From the NCBI GenBank assembly GCA_018333955.1, contig JAGXSD010000005.1:1-57048 (forward strand): a stretch of DNA of 57,048 nucleotides, in the 5' to 3' direction. Shown here one piece after another: positions 8,133 through 17,636 of this stretch (positions within the stretch are counted from its first letter, which is position 1; each line of letters begins with the position of its first letter). The translations under genes and the position numbers were made by a program. The stretch is from Erysipelotrichia bacterium. Its GTDB lineage: Bacteria; Bacillota_I; Bacilli_A; Erysipelotrichales; Erysipelotrichaceae. The notes beneath the pieces were generated by a model. The model worked only from the letters and a program-made list of their open reading frames with translations. It was not told the DNA's origin and made no database searches.

Positions 8133-8717
8133 TTACTCACTGAGTATCATGATACATGGTTGACTTACTTCAATGATAGCACAATCATCAACTATTTCAT
8201 TTGACAAACATAATGTATCAAAAGCATGGAGTGTTTTATTTTGTAGAGGATATTTAACACCTTGAAGTGTGACTAATGTCTCACTCATGGGAAATAATGA
8301 CATATATTGCTTGTCTTTTTTGATGTTCATCTTCTTATCTACTACACATATCACATTATGATCATTGACAAGTTTTGCGTGTGGGTAGCGTAACAAGCAA
8401 AGCATGTTGGACCATTCATGATCTATGCGACCACCTAACCCTCCAATTATCACGACTTCATCATCAGAACTTGTTAACGATAGCGCAAATTCAGTATCAG
8501 AAACATCCTTATCTTGTGGTAAGGTGATGACTTCAAAAGAGTGCTTTTTAATAATCTCAAATTGCTCACTTGTGACCGAATCAAAATCTCCCACTGCAAC
8601 TTGCATCATGATGTTCGCTTGCGCACACACATAAGCTCCATAATCACATCCGATATAGCGATCATAGCCGATAAGTTCATGCGGTTGTGCTAATGATGCA
8701 ACAATGGCAATTTTCAT
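8133..8717 (-). CDS. thiN: Thiamine pyrophosphokinase
   Basis: Transfers pyrophosphate from ATP to thiamine to make thiamine pyrophosphate in the cytoplasm. 194 residues. Diagnostic motifs are VGDFDS, the DKDVSDTEFAL block (acidic metal and thiamine ligands), and GGLGGRIDHEWSN. It overlaps rpe by four bases and is the last core gene of the rsgA-rpe-thiN arrangement conserved in Firmicutes. Confidence 0.95.
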   Translation of the reverse strand: MKIAIVASLAQPHELIGYDRYIGCDYGAYVCAQANIMMQVAVGDFDSVTSEQFEIIKKHSFEVITLPQDKDVSDTEFALSLTSSDDEVVIIGGLGGRIDHEWSNMLCLLRYPHAKLVNDHNVICVVDKKMNIKKDKQYMSLFPMSETLVTLQGVKYPLQNKTLHAFDTLCLSNEIVDDCAIIEVSQPCIMILSE

Positions 8718-9352
8718 CGATACACTCCTAACTGCGAAGGAAAATCTTTAAATAATGCACTTCCAATAACACAATTTTCAACTCCTGCAGCATCCGCAAG
8801 TTTTGCGGTTTCTTGATTAATTCCCCCATCAATTTGAATCATATAGTCAAAATCATGTTTGATTTTTAACTCTTTAAGTTGTTTTACTTTATCTAATGAA
8901 TCCATCATGAAGGATTGTCCACCAAATCCTGGTTCAACACTCATCACAAGCACTAAATCACAAAATGGTAAACACGATTCAATCATTTCTACTGAAGTCT
9001 TTGGTTTAATGCTTAAACCAGCTTTAATTCCATAACTGCGGATTTTTTTGAGAAGTTCAATGGCTTCTTGAGGATGTGAACAAGCTTCGATGTGAATCGT
9101 GATGACATCCGCAATAGTTTTATAAAACTCTATGAATATCTTTGGCTGGGAGACCATTAAGTGCACATCATAAAAGAACGGAAATTTCTGCTTGAGTTGC
9201 TTCAGTATATCTGCGCCAAATGAATGATTAGGAACAAAATATCCATCCATCACATCATAATGCAACCAGGTTAATTGGTGTTTTAACAGTTCTTCACATT
9301 GTTTCTCAAGGCACAAAAAGTTTGCGGCCAATAATGATGGTGCAATAATCAT
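8714..9352 (-). CDS. rpe: Ribulose-phosphate 3-epimerase
   Basis: Interconverts ribulose 5-phosphate and xylulose 5-phosphate in the pentose phosphate pathway. 212 residues, a TIM barrel. It begins IIAPSLLAANF and contains WLHYDVMDGYFVPNHSFG, VHLMVSQP, SVEPGFGGQSF (phosphate binding) and IDGGIN, so the metal-binding His and catalytic Asp residues are all in place. It overlaps both neighbours by four bases, which indicates translational coupling in the rsgA-rpe-thiN unit. Confidence 0.97.
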   Translation of the reverse strand: MIIAPSLLAANFLCLEKQCEELLKHQLTWLHYDVMDGYFVPNHSFGADILKQLKQKFPFFYDVHLMVSQPKIFIEFYKTIADVITIHIEACSHPQEAIELLKKIRSYGIKAGLSIKPKTSVEMIESCLPFCDLVLVMSVEPGFGGQSFMMDSLDKVKQLKELKIKHDFDYMIQIDGGINQETAKLADAAGVENCVIGSALFKDFPSQLGVYR

Positions 9353-10218
9353 TGGGTTTTACCTTCCTTAATCATTTGAATAATTTCTTGATAGTTTGTG
9401 AGTCGAAAATCCGCAATCTCACCTTGTTTGACAGCTTCTTTGATGGCACAGTCAGGTTCATTGAGATGTAAACAGTTACGAAAACGACATTTTCCTACAA
9501 ATGGAGAGAATTCCTTAAATAAGTAGGCACATATGTGCTCATCACAATGGGTAAACGATAATGATGAAAACCCTGGTGTGTCCGCTAAATATCCTTCACC
9601 AACTTGATGGAGTTCAACATGTCTTGTGGTATGTTTACCTCGATTGAGTGCTTTAGAAGTCTCTTGTGTATTGAGTTGAAATGATGAATCCAAGCGATTA
9701 ATTAATGCACTTTTCCCGGCTCCACTTTGTCCAGTCAATACACTAATCTTATCTTTTAGTTGGTCTAAAATGGGTTGGATTGGAAATCCAATGCCTGTCT
9801 TTAAGACAGTGTATCCGGCTTTTTCATACGCTCTTACTTTTTCAAAAACTGGATCATCGTTTGAAACTAAGTCACATTTGGTAATGATGATAATCGGTTC
9901 AATATTCTCATAGGCAATAAGCATGAGTTGACGATCAAGCAATGTTTCAGAAAAATCTGGTCTAAATAAGGAAGTGACCACAATGGCTTGATCAATATTG
10001 GCCATTGATGGTCTTATGAGTTGATTAGATCGAGGTAGAACCTTTTGAATAACATATTCATCACCAATCTTTTGAAGTTCACACCAATCCCCAACCATTG
10101 GTGAAAGACCTTTTCGTAGCTTACCGCTTGCTTTCACGATGGTGAGTTGATGATCAATCATAAAAGAATACTGGTTTGATATATGTCTTAAGCATCGAGC
10201 TTTCATGTGTTCACTCAT
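9349..10218 (-). CDS. rsgA: Ribosome small-subunit GTPase RsgA
   Basis: A circularly permuted GTPase that checks late 30S maturation. 289 residues, in order: an N-terminal OB fold, then G4 (ITKCD), G1 (GQSGAGKSAL), G3 (DTPGF), and a C-terminal zinc knuckle CRFRNCLHLNEPDC. Catalysis uses a histidine/hydrophobic arrangement typical of the permuted family. The ATG overlaps the prkC stop codon (ATGA). Placement after the kinase is conserved in Firmicutes; phosphorylation by PrkC is known elsewhere and possible here. Confidence 0.97.
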   Translation of the reverse strand: MSEHMKARCLRHISNQYSFMIDHQLTIVKASGKLRKGLSPMVGDWCELQKIGDEYVIQKVLPRSNQLIRPSMANIDQAIVVTSLFRPDFSETLLDRQLMLIAYENIEPIIIITKCDLVSNDDPVFEKVRAYEKAGYTVLKTGIGFPIQPILDQLKDKISVLTGQSGAGKSALINRLDSSFQLNTQETSKALNRGKHTTRHVELHQVGEGYLADTPGFSSLSFTHCDEHICAYLFKEFSPFVGKCRFRNCLHLNEPDCAIKEAVKQGEIADFRLTNYQEIIQMIKEGKTQ

Positions 10219-11858
10219 GGATAATATGTTAACTCCACACTTCTTCCTTCAATTTGAGTATAGACTGCACCAGGTGCCACTGATGTCGAAATTACGACAT
10301 TAAATTGAATGTTTTCTAATTCTTCATCACTTAAACCTTCGGTGGAAAGTTTCTTGAGTGACACTTGAACGCCTAGTCCTTCTAACTGGTTCACAGCCGT
10401 TTCAATTGGTAACCCGACTAGGCTAGGCATGATTATCTCAACATAGGTTGAGACGACAAGTTTAATCTCAAACTGACGACGAGGATCAAGTTTTTCTCCT
10501 GGTGAAAGAATCTCTTGACGAATAATCGTTCCTGCAGGGACATCAGCACTTTGTTCTTTTTCAACTCTCACCAAGATTCGCGTGCTCGATAGCATTTCTT
10601 GCACACTATCAATGGTTTGACCGACATAATCGCCCACCACAAAATAAATCCCATCGGATATCCATACCGTAATCTGAGTTCCTTTCTCAACTTTGGTATT
10701 TAAACCAGGTGAGAAGGAAATGATTTTTCCAAATTCAACATCATCAGTTAATTGATAACGAACATTTGTACTGAGAAATAGACCTAATTCTTCAAGGGTT
10801 TCACGGGCTTGAGAGAAAGTTAGTCCAACAATATTTGGGACTTCAACCATTTGATCGACTGGGTCTCGATTAAACCACGACGCGGCTTCAACACCTAAAA
10901 ACAAGATCAGTCCTGAAAGCATAATCCCTACAATGAGGGTAATCCACCAAGAGGTTGTGGTTGTTTCTTTGACATTGACCTTTTGATACACTTGAGTTGC
11001 CTCTAAATTGACTTCTTTTTCAAACACAAGTTTCTTTTCATGTTTACGATCTAATGCTTCTTCAAGTGATACTAACATGTCATTCGCAGATTCAAAACGA
11101 TAAGCTTTGTTTTTTGCGGTGGCTTTAAAAATGATATTTTCAATCGATTGTGGAATTGAGGGATTGAAGGAGCGTACAGAAGGAAAGTCTTCTTGCATGT
11201 GCTTTAAGGCCACTTGAACTGAAACCTCTGCAGCATAAGGCACTTGACCACTCAATAGTTCATAAAATACGATTCCTAATGCATAAACATCACTTTGAAT
11301 GGAAGCCATTTCACCACGAGCACATTCAGGAGCCATATAGTGAACGGAACCCATGACCGAATCAACTTGCGTAAGTTGAGTCGCATCCATGGCCATCGCA
11401 ATGCCAAAATCTGCAATTTTAATCGAGCCATCATCTTTAACTAGAATGTTTTGTGGCTTGATATCACGATGAATAATATTATGCGTGTGGGCATGTCCGA
11501 CAGCCGAAATGATTTGTCGCATAATGAAAATCGCTTCTTTGATATCTAAAGCTCCACGCTGTTGAATAAGTTCTTTTAGGGTTTTCCCACGAACAACTTC
11601 CATGACAATATAATGACGTCCGTCTTCTTCTCCCACATCATAAATCTCTACGATATGGGGATGATTAAGTTTACTAGCCGCATTAGCTTCTCTTTGGAAA
11701 CGAAGTAAATTCACGGGATCAATGGAGAGTTCTTGTCGTAAGATTTTAATAGCCACTTCTCGATTTAGTAAGGTGTCTGTTGCAAGATAAACATCAGACA
11801 TTCCACCTTCACCTAGTTTACGTGATACTAAATAACGACTTCGAATGATATTACTCAT
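10215..11858 (-). CDS. prkC: PASTA-domain Ser/Thr protein kinase
   Basis: A membrane eukaryotic-type kinase that senses muropeptides or lipid II. The kinase domain spans residues 8-270 with GEGGMSDVY (glycine loop), HRDIKPQNI (catalytic loop), ADFGIAM and MAPECA. A juxtamembrane linker and one helix (about 310-332) follow. Outside are three PASTA repeats that start near PNIVGL, GDYVGQ and PSLVGL. At about 547 residues it is a shorter three-PASTA form. The frame is open to a GTG at 11867, but the ATG at 11858 has GAGGT seven bases ahead, so I prefer it. It overlaps prpC, its cognate phosphatase. Confidence 0.95.
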   Translation of the reverse strand: MSNIIRSRYLVSRKLGEGGMSDVYLATDTLLNREVAIKILRQELSIDPVNLLRFQREANAASKLNHPHIVEIYDVGEEDGRHYIVMEVVRGKTLKELIQQRGALDIKEAIFIMRQIISAVGHAHTHNIIHRDIKPQNILVKDDGSIKIADFGIAMAMDATQLTQVDSVMGSVHYMAPECARGEMASIQSDVYALGIVFYELLSGQVPYAAEVSVQVALKHMQEDFPSVRSFNPSIPQSIENIIFKATAKNKAYRFESANDMLVSLEEALDRKHEKKLVFEKEVNLEATQVYQKVNVKETTTTSWWITLIVGIMLSGLILFLGVEAASWFNRDPVDQMVEVPNIVGLTFSQARETLEELGLFLSTNVRYQLTDDVEFGKIISFSPGLNTKVEKGTQITVWISDGIYFVVGDYVGQTIDSVQEMLSSTRILVRVEKEQSADVPAGTIIRQEILSPGEKLDPRRQFEIKLVVSTYVEIIMPSLVGLPIETAVNQLEGLGVQVSLKKLSTEGLSDEELENIQFNVVISTSVAPGAVYTQIEGRSVELTYYP

Positions 11859-12567
11859 AAATCTCACCTCGACAGTCTATGATAATCACGGTAATGTTAT
11901 CGCTACCCCCCGCTTGGTTTGCATGATCAATCAATATTTTAGCTTTCTCCTCTAATGAGGATGATGAGCCTAAAACATCCATCATGATTGATTCACACAC
12001 AAGATTACTTAAACCATCACTGCATAAGAGAATATAATCATAACGAGTATTAATCGTTGTAACATCAACCTGACATCCTGAAGGCATTCCTATCACAGAT
12101 GTAAGCATATGTTTAAAGCGGTGATCAATAGAAGATTCTAGTTGATGAGCTTGTTTCATCATCTCATTAAGCATGGTATGATCATCACTTAGTTGATCAA
12201 ATTGGGATTGTGAATATCCATAGGCACGACTATCACCAACGTTGATAAGCCAAGATTGATTTAAATGATGAATAAAAGCGATTAAGGTTGCACCCATGCC
12301 TTGGTATTTTGGATTTAATATAGTTTCTCCAACGACTTTTGCATTGGTTTCATGGACAGCATTTGTGATGTGTTCAATATCCCATTGGTGAATCTTTTTA
12401 CAACTTTGAATGAATGTTTCAACGCTTAATTTTGAGGCAAAATCTCCATAGGGTGCCCCTCCCATACCATCTGAGATGACAGCTATGAATGGCTGTTCCA
12501 CTATGGCAAAAGCATCTTCATTTCGTTGTCTTAATCTCCCAAGATCTGTTACGCCATAAGCCTTCAT
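11851..12567 (-). CDS. prpC: PP2C-type Ser/Thr phosphatase
   Basis: About 238 residues. PPM family with the metal-binding motifs RNEDAF, VISDGMGG, LLCSDGLSN and GGSDNITVI. It reverses PrkC phosphorylation. The ATG at 12567 forms an ATGA overlap with the rlmN stop and has AAGGGG eight bases ahead; the in-frame GTG at 12576 would put that site too close. The order rlmN-prpC-prkC-rsgA is the classical Firmicutes arrangement. Confidence 0.95.
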   Translation of the reverse strand: MKAYGVTDLGRLRQRNEDAFAIVEQPFIAVISDGMGGAPYGDFASKLSVETFIQSCKKIHQWDIEHITNAVHETNAKVVGETILNPKYQGMGATLIAFIHHLNQSWLINVGDSRAYGYSQSQFDQLSDDHTMLNEMMKQAHQLESSIDHRFKHMLTSVIGMPSGCQVDVTTINTRYDYILLCSDGLSNLVCESIMMDVLGSSSSLEEKAKILIDHANQAGGSDNITVIIIDCRGEIYE

Positions 12568-13610
12568 ATTTGACACCCCTTTAACTTCTTACTACGAAGT
12601 TGCCCACATGCTGCATCAATATCAGCACCATGTTCCATTCTCAGTGTAGCGGTAATTCCTGATTTTCTCAAGGTTTCAAAGAAAAGTTGTGCTTGTTTAG
12701 AAGACACTTGCTCAAAAGGTTGCTCTTCAACTTTATTGTATGGGATAAGATTCACATAAACATGTTGTCCCCTAATGAGAGCGGCTAGTTCTTTAGCATG
12801 CGCAACACTGTCATTGACATCTTTAAGCAAGATATACTCATAAGTCACTTTACGATTAGATACTTTGAAATAATCATTCATCGCACTCATAAGTTCTTTT
12901 AAAGGATATGCACGATTAATTGGCATGATTGATGATCGTAATTCATCATTTGGAGCATGAAGTGAAATCGCAAGATTAACTTGGAATGGTTCATTAGCAA
13001 ACTTACGTATACCTTGAGGAATTCCACACGTCGAAACCGTCATATGTCGTGAACCAATCGCAAGTCCTAAATCATGATTTAGAATTCGAATTGTGTTCAT
13101 GACATGATCGTAATTATCAAAAGGTTCCCCTATTCCCATCACAACCATATGTGAGACTCGTTTTTCATCGTGATCCAAGTCTTTTTGAACATGCATAAGT
13201 TGGCGCACCATTTCATCAGCTCGGACATCTCTTGATTTCTTAATAAGTCCTGATGCACAAAAAGCACACCCCATATTGCATCCAATTTGAGATGAAATAC
13301 ATACACTATATCCATAAGGTTGCACCATTAAAACAGTTTCAACCATTGATTGATCATCAAGTTGTAAAAGATATTTACGAGTTCCATCTGAAGATACTTG
13401 CTTATCAATTTCAACAAGTCCTTCCATGTGAAAATGCTCGTCATAGGCTTGTCGAAGTGCAAGCGATAAATCGCTCATCATGTCAAATGATGAGACTCGT
13501 TTTTTATATAACCAACGAAAGGTATTCTTTGCATGGTATGCTTTAAAACCATGTGTTAAACACCATGTTTCGAGTTCTAAATAAGTTAAGCCATAGATTG
13601 AAGGTTTCAT
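12564..13610 (-). CDS. rlmN: 23S rRNA/tRNA adenine-C2 methyltransferase RlmN
   Basis: Radical SAM enzyme that methylates C2 of A2503 in 23S rRNA and A37 in tRNAs. 348 residues. It carries the cluster motif QIGCNMGCAFCASG (Cx3Cx2C), the GEPFDN motif and the C-terminal cysteine in ADIDAACGQLR needed for the methyl-cysteine intermediate. No Shine-Dalgarno precedes the ATG at 13610. The rsmB stop sits ten bases upstream, so reinitiation after rsmB or an internal leaderless start (TAAAAT six bases upstream) is possible. Confidence 0.96.
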   Translation of the reverse strand: MKPSIYGLTYLELETWCLTHGFKAYHAKNTFRWLYKKRVSSFDMMSDLSLALRQAYDEHFHMEGLVEIDKQVSSDGTRKYLLQLDDQSMVETVLMVQPYGYSVCISSQIGCNMGCAFCASGLIKKSRDVRADEMVRQLMHVQKDLDHDEKRVSHMVVMGIGEPFDNYDHVMNTIRILNHDLGLAIGSRHMTVSTCGIPQGIRKFANEPFQVNLAISLHAPNDELRSSIMPINRAYPLKELMSAMNDYFKVSNRKVTYEYILLKDVNDSVAHAKELAALIRGQHVYVNLIPYNKVEEQPFEQVSSKQAQLFFETLRKSGITATLRMEHGADIDAACGQLRSKKLKGCQI

Positions 13611-13619
13611 GTGATTATT

Positions 13620-14840
13620 TTACTGTATTTTCCTTAAAGTTGCCATAAAAAATCCATCGCCTCCTGTTTTAAAACTATCAAAAGGCATCATGTGTTCACA
13701 TATAAAACCTGGATGAGTTTTTAAGAACGCATTGATTTGGTTTTCATTTTCTTTTTTATTCAAAGTGCATGTGCTATATACCATCCACCCACCTACCTTA
13801 AGTACCTTTGCACAGCTATCTAAGATTTCTGCTTGGATGTTCACAAGTTTGTCGATATCTTCTGGGGTAATAAACATTTTTATTTCTGGTTTTCGACGAA
13901 GTACTCCAAGACCTGAACAAGGAGCATCCACTAGAATACCATCGAAACTTGATAGTTCAAACTGAGTATGGGCCATTCTAGCATCAAGTTCATAGGTCTG
14001 AATGCTTTTGAGTCTTGCTTTGGATACACTTTGCTTAACTAGTTCCAATCGATGTGAGGAAATATCAGCACATATAATTTCCGCATCATCTTTGATTTTC
14101 ATCGCCATCATCATTGATTTTCCACCCGGAGCACCACACGCATCAAGGACTCGTTCGTGAGGTTGTATAGGGGTGTTAAATCCAACAACTTGAGCATGAA
14201 TGTCCGCAATAAAAACCTGTTTAGCTTTAAAATCATCATGATTAATCAAAGATTTATCAGATAGAAATGTATAATCATTAAGCTTTGTACCATACCTTGA
14301 AAGATCATTTTTATTCTGATAGTGAAGAAATCCAAAAATGGGAGAAGGTGTGTTCGAAAATTTTGCATAGTCATAAGCAAAATGATGACCATAATGGGCT
14401 TGCCACATCTTAATAATCCATGGTTCAAATGAAGTTTCTAGACTTATCCCTTCAGTGTCAAACTCATCTTTTGCCTGAATACGTTGAGCACTAAAGATTT
14501 TTTCAATCATTGCATTCACAAATCCTTTACCGTAAGAAGCATACTTCTCACATAACTTCATCGCTTCTGATTTGATAGCATACTGTGGAATATCTCTCAT
14601 AAAATGGTTTTGATATGCACTTAATAATAAAATAACGTCCACCTCAATACTGACTTTTTTTGTGATAAAAGGCCCATAGAAATGACGACATTGACGATAG
14701 TTTTGCATCACCCCATACACTAACGCATTGACAAAAGCCATATCAGGATGGGATAACCCTTTAAGTTGTAGATTGATATATGACCGGTGCTTGATTGCGT
14801 TTAATAATATGGTATAAGCTAACTCACGTGAAGATATCAT
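13620..14840 (-). CDS. rsmB: 16S rRNA m5C967 methyltransferase RsmB
   Basis: 406 residues: an N-terminal NusB-like RNA-binding domain (first 130 residues) and a C-terminal Rossmann methyltransferase. The SAM motif is DACGAPGGKSMMMA, the catalytic cysteines lie in VDAPCSGLGVLRRKPE and YSTCTL, and the tail GGDGFFMATLRK is typical. The ATG overlaps the priA stop (ATGA) behind a TAGGAGG site. In most Firmicutes def and fmt lie between priA and rsmB; both are missing at this position. Confidence 0.94.
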   Translation of the reverse strand: MISSRELAYTILLNAIKHRSYINLQLKGLSHPDMAFVNALVYGVMQNYRQCRHFYGPFITKKVSIEVDVILLLSAYQNHFMRDIPQYAIKSEAMKLCEKYASYGKGFVNAMIEKIFSAQRIQAKDEFDTEGISLETSFEPWIIKMWQAHYGHHFAYDYAKFSNTPSPIFGFLHYQNKNDLSRYGTKLNDYTFLSDKSLINHDDFKAKQVFIADIHAQVVGFNTPIQPHERVLDACGAPGGKSMMMAMKIKDDAEIICADISSHRLELVKQSVSKARLKSIQTYELDARMAHTQFELSSFDGILVDAPCSGLGVLRRKPEIKMFITPEDIDKLVNIQAEILDSCAKVLKVGGWMVYSTCTLNKKENENQINAFLKTHPGFICEHMMPFDSFKTGGDGFFMATLRKIQ

Positions 14841-16939
14841 AGGCCTCCTAAAGCATATGGATTAGCAATCACTTTCATCTCACATTGAGGATGAGTCATG
14901 ATATTTAATTCCCTAAGGTGTTGCATGGTTTTTAACCAATCTTTTGTCTTGATAATAATTTGATAACGTGTTAATCCTCGTTGTTTTAATAAACTTGAAG
15001 GACCAATAACATGCATGGATTCTTTAAGTTGTGAACTAAGATTTAATGCGACTTCAAACGCAGTTTGAGCGTGTTTATGAGCACATTCGATAGAGATAAG
15101 GTAAACATAAGGGGGTAATTGATTTTGATACCTAAAGGCCATCTCTTCTTTAAAGAATCGTTCATAATTATGCTCTTGTAGACATTGAATTACCCGATGT
15201 TGTGGATCCATCACCTGAATAAACACTTCACCTTGTTTTTGAGCTCTCCCACTTCTTCCTGCGGCTTGCATTAACATCGCAAAGGTTGATTCTGAACTTC
15301 GTAAATTAAGAAATGATAAAGCTTGATCTGCATCCAGTATGCCTACACACGTCACATTTTCAATATCAAGTCCTTTTGAAATCAAAGAAGTTCCAACTAA
15401 GATATCAATGCTTCCTTGAGTAAAATCTTGCAGAATGGAGGTTGATTCGATTGATGTTGCCACATCAGAATCTAGTCTTTGAATATGGGCTTGAGGAAAT
15501 AAAATCTTAAGTCGTGAGACTACACTTTGAGTACCATAACCACTGCCTGTGAACTGTTGATGACCACAATGAACACATTGGTAATCATGATACACTTTTG
15601 CACAATAATGGCAATGAATCTTTTTTGTATCACTATGATAATTAAGGTGTAAACCACATTCATGACAACGTGCATTATTTAAACAATGAGTGCATGTGAT
15701 GGTTGGGAATGCACCTCTTCGATTCATAAGAATTAACACTTGTTCTTTCTTTTGAAGTCGTTGTTCAATGGCTTGAAATAAAGGCTTAGAAATCATATAT
15801 GATTGGTGAAGTTTAATATCATCTCTCATATTCACAATATGTAGATTTGGAAAACTCGCTTCATGACGCGTGTGGAGTGAATGTAAGCGATACAATCCTT
15901 TTAATGCTTTCGCATAAGTCTCTAGTGATAAAGTAGCACTCGCTAGAAATAATGGAATATTACATTTTTTCGCAATGAACTTGGCAATATCATGAGTATG
16001 ATACACCATCGGTGTGGTTTGATAAAAACTGGCATCATGTTCTTCATCTATGATGATAAGTCCAAACTCAACATCAATAAAGATGCCTGATCGAGTTGCG
16101 ATTACGATGCAAGAGGTGTGATGTCGAATTTGAGTTAAAGCACTCACCTTCTCTTTTGGTGTTAGAGTAGAATGATACACAATCACAGGAACCTCAAAAT
16201 AGGATTGAAATCTTTCCACCATTTGTGGTGTAAGTGAGATTTCTGGAACGCATAATAATACCCTTTTATTTAGATTAATGACTTTTTGCGCACAAGCCAT
16301 AAAAACATGAGTTTTACCACTTCCGGTAGGTCCTTTAATCACATGTACATCAAACTGTGTAATATCGATGGCATCCACAATGACGCTTTGTTCCTCATTA
16401 AGTTGAGGATGAGGTTTTGATTGAACTTGCTTCAATTGAGGTAACTCAAATTGCTCAACAAGATACCCTTGTTTGAGCCAAGTGCGACATTGCGATGAAG
16501 TAACTTGAGATTCATCAATGCGCTCGTTACTTTGATAATGCATCAATGGATGATTTGATTTTCGCTGATTTAAAGGTTGATCGCTACGAGTATAAAACCT
16601 TTTAAGAGTTGGGATGAGTTCCTTATCATTTAATCGTTTATCAAAGGGAAGACATTGTTGGAGAATGTCATATTTTGAATCTAAGGTATAGGTTTGAAGC
16701 ATCTCAAATAATGAAAGAAATAAAGGAGATAGTATTGGCGTGTCATCAATGATTCTGAGAATTGGAGTAAGTTTGTATGGTGTTGGTTCATCTTCTTTTG
16801 AACCCACTACAAAACCAATAAGTTTGGTTTGATTCAACATGACTTCAACCCGACATCCTGCAGGGATAGTATGTTCACAATAATAACTTAGTTGATCTAG
16901 GTTTTTGATTCTATTTCGAATGACCACGTCGATAATCAT
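14837..16939 (-). CDS. priA: Primosomal protein N' (PriA helicase)
   Basis: Replication-restart DExH helicase, 700 residues. It contains an N-terminal DNA-binding domain, Walker A GPTGSGKTHVF, Walker B IIDEEHD, a ladder of eight cysteines in the zinc-binding insert (CTHC...CHEC...CHYC...CVHC), and the helicase C motif QAAGRSGRA. It is the first gene of the long minus-strand operon. Its start has no Shine-Dalgarno; a strong extended -10 (TGATATAAT) lies six bases before the ATG, so the mRNA is probably leaderless. Confidence 0.96.
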   Translation of the reverse strand: MIIDVVIRNRIKNLDQLSYYCEHTIPAGCRVEVMLNQTKLIGFVVGSKEDEPTPYKLTPILRIIDDTPILSPLFLSLFEMLQTYTLDSKYDILQQCLPFDKRLNDKELIPTLKRFYTRSDQPLNQRKSNHPLMHYQSNERIDESQVTSSQCRTWLKQGYLVEQFELPQLKQVQSKPHPQLNEEQSVIVDAIDITQFDVHVIKGPTGSGKTHVFMACAQKVINLNKRVLLCVPEISLTPQMVERFQSYFEVPVIVYHSTLTPKEKVSALTQIRHHTSCIVIATRSGIFIDVEFGLIIIDEEHDASFYQTTPMVYHTHDIAKFIAKKCNIPLFLASATLSLETYAKALKGLYRLHSLHTRHEASFPNLHIVNMRDDIKLHQSYMISKPLFQAIEQRLQKKEQVLILMNRRGAFPTITCTHCLNNARCHECGLHLNYHSDTKKIHCHYCAKVYHDYQCVHCGHQQFTGSGYGTQSVVSRLKILFPQAHIQRLDSDVATSIESTSILQDFTQGSIDILVGTSLISKGLDIENVTCVGILDADQALSFLNLRSSESTFAMLMQAAGRSGRAQKQGEVFIQVMDPQHRVIQCLQEHNYERFFKEEMAFRYQNQLPPYVYLISIECAHKHAQTAFEVALNLSSQLKESMHVIGPSSLLKQRGLTRYQIIIKTKDWLKTMQHLRELNIMTHPQCEMKVIANPYALGGL

Positions 16940-16945
16940 AGGAGT

Positions 16946-16954
16946 ATTATATCA
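16946..16954 (-). promoter_or_regulatory. Extended -10 promoter of priA, leaderless arrangement
   Basis: Minus strand: TGATATAAT (16946-16954), then ACTCCT and the priA ATG at 16939. It lies just after the gmk terminator, so priA needs its own start of transcription. No clear -35 is present and none is required for an extended -10. Confidence 0.65.
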
Positions 16955-16975
16955 GATGAAGGTGAACAGAGGATG

Positions 16976-16997
16976 AAAAAAAGCGACTAGGTCGCTT
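16976..16997 (-). terminator. gmk terminator
   Basis: Minus strand: AAGCGAC, CTA, GTCGCTT followed by a T run. The gmk TAG stop forms part of the 5' arm/loop. Confidence 0.82.
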
Positions 16998-17556
16998 CTG
17001 AATATCGTTTTATAATGACAGAGATAATATCGGCAGCTAACTGAGGATCATCATTGCATACAACATACCGATAATTGCCAGTGAGTTCCATTTCTGCACT
17101 TGCTTTTTCTAGACGCGCATTAATGACTTCTTCACTTTCTGATTTTCTACTTTCAATACGGCGTCTAAGTTCATCCATACTTGGTGGAACCACAAAGATC
17201 ATGAGAGCATCAGGAACCTTATCAAGGACTTGTAGTGCCCCTTGAACTTCAATTTCAAGTAAGACATTGTATCCAAGATTTCGTAGACGTTCAACTTCTT
17301 TTAAAGGTGTACCGTAATAATTACCTACAAACTCTGCATACTCAAGTAATTCATCTTGTTCTATAGCACTTTGAAAATCTTGATGTGAGACAAAGTAATA
17401 ATGAACTCCATCAACTTCATTACTTCGACGAGCACGAGTGGTCATCGAAATTGAGAAAGCGATATTGAGCTCTGGTTTATGGATAAATAATTCTCGAATC
17501 GTCCCTTTACCCACCCCGCTTGGGCCACTTAATACTATAAGAAGTCCTTTTTTCAT
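16987..17556 (-). CDS. gmk: Guanylate kinase
   Basis: Phosphorylates GMP/dGMP to GDP/dGDP. 189 residues. P-loop GPSGVGKGT at 11-19, the GMP-binding block SISMTTRARRSNEVDGVHYYFV, and the VLLEIEVQGALQV segment are all intact. It stands as a single gene; the rpoZ and coaBC genes that usually follow gmk are absent before priA. An AAAGGATG ribosome site precedes the ATG. Confidence 0.97.
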   Translation of the reverse strand: MKKGLLIVLSGPSGVGKGTIRELFIHKPELNIAFSISMTTRARRSNEVDGVHYYFVSHQDFQSAIEQDELLEYAEFVGNYYGTPLKEVERLRNLGYNVLLEIEVQGALQVLDKVPDALMIFVVPPSMDELRRRIESRKSESEEVINARLEKASAEMELTGNYRYVVCNDDPQLAADIISVIIKRYSEAT

Positions 17557-17607
17557 ACGCTTACATCCTTTGTATTAGTTTAACGAGTTAAAACCTCCTT
17601 GTCAATG

Positions 17608-17616
17608 TGATATAAT
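17608..17616 (+). promoter_or_regulatory. Extended -10 promoter of rqcH
   Basis: TGATATAAT at 17608-17616, 20 bases before the ATG, with a normal TTGGAGAA ribosome site in between. Confidence 0.6.
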
Positions 17617-17636
17617 GGTGAAAATTGGAGAATTTT

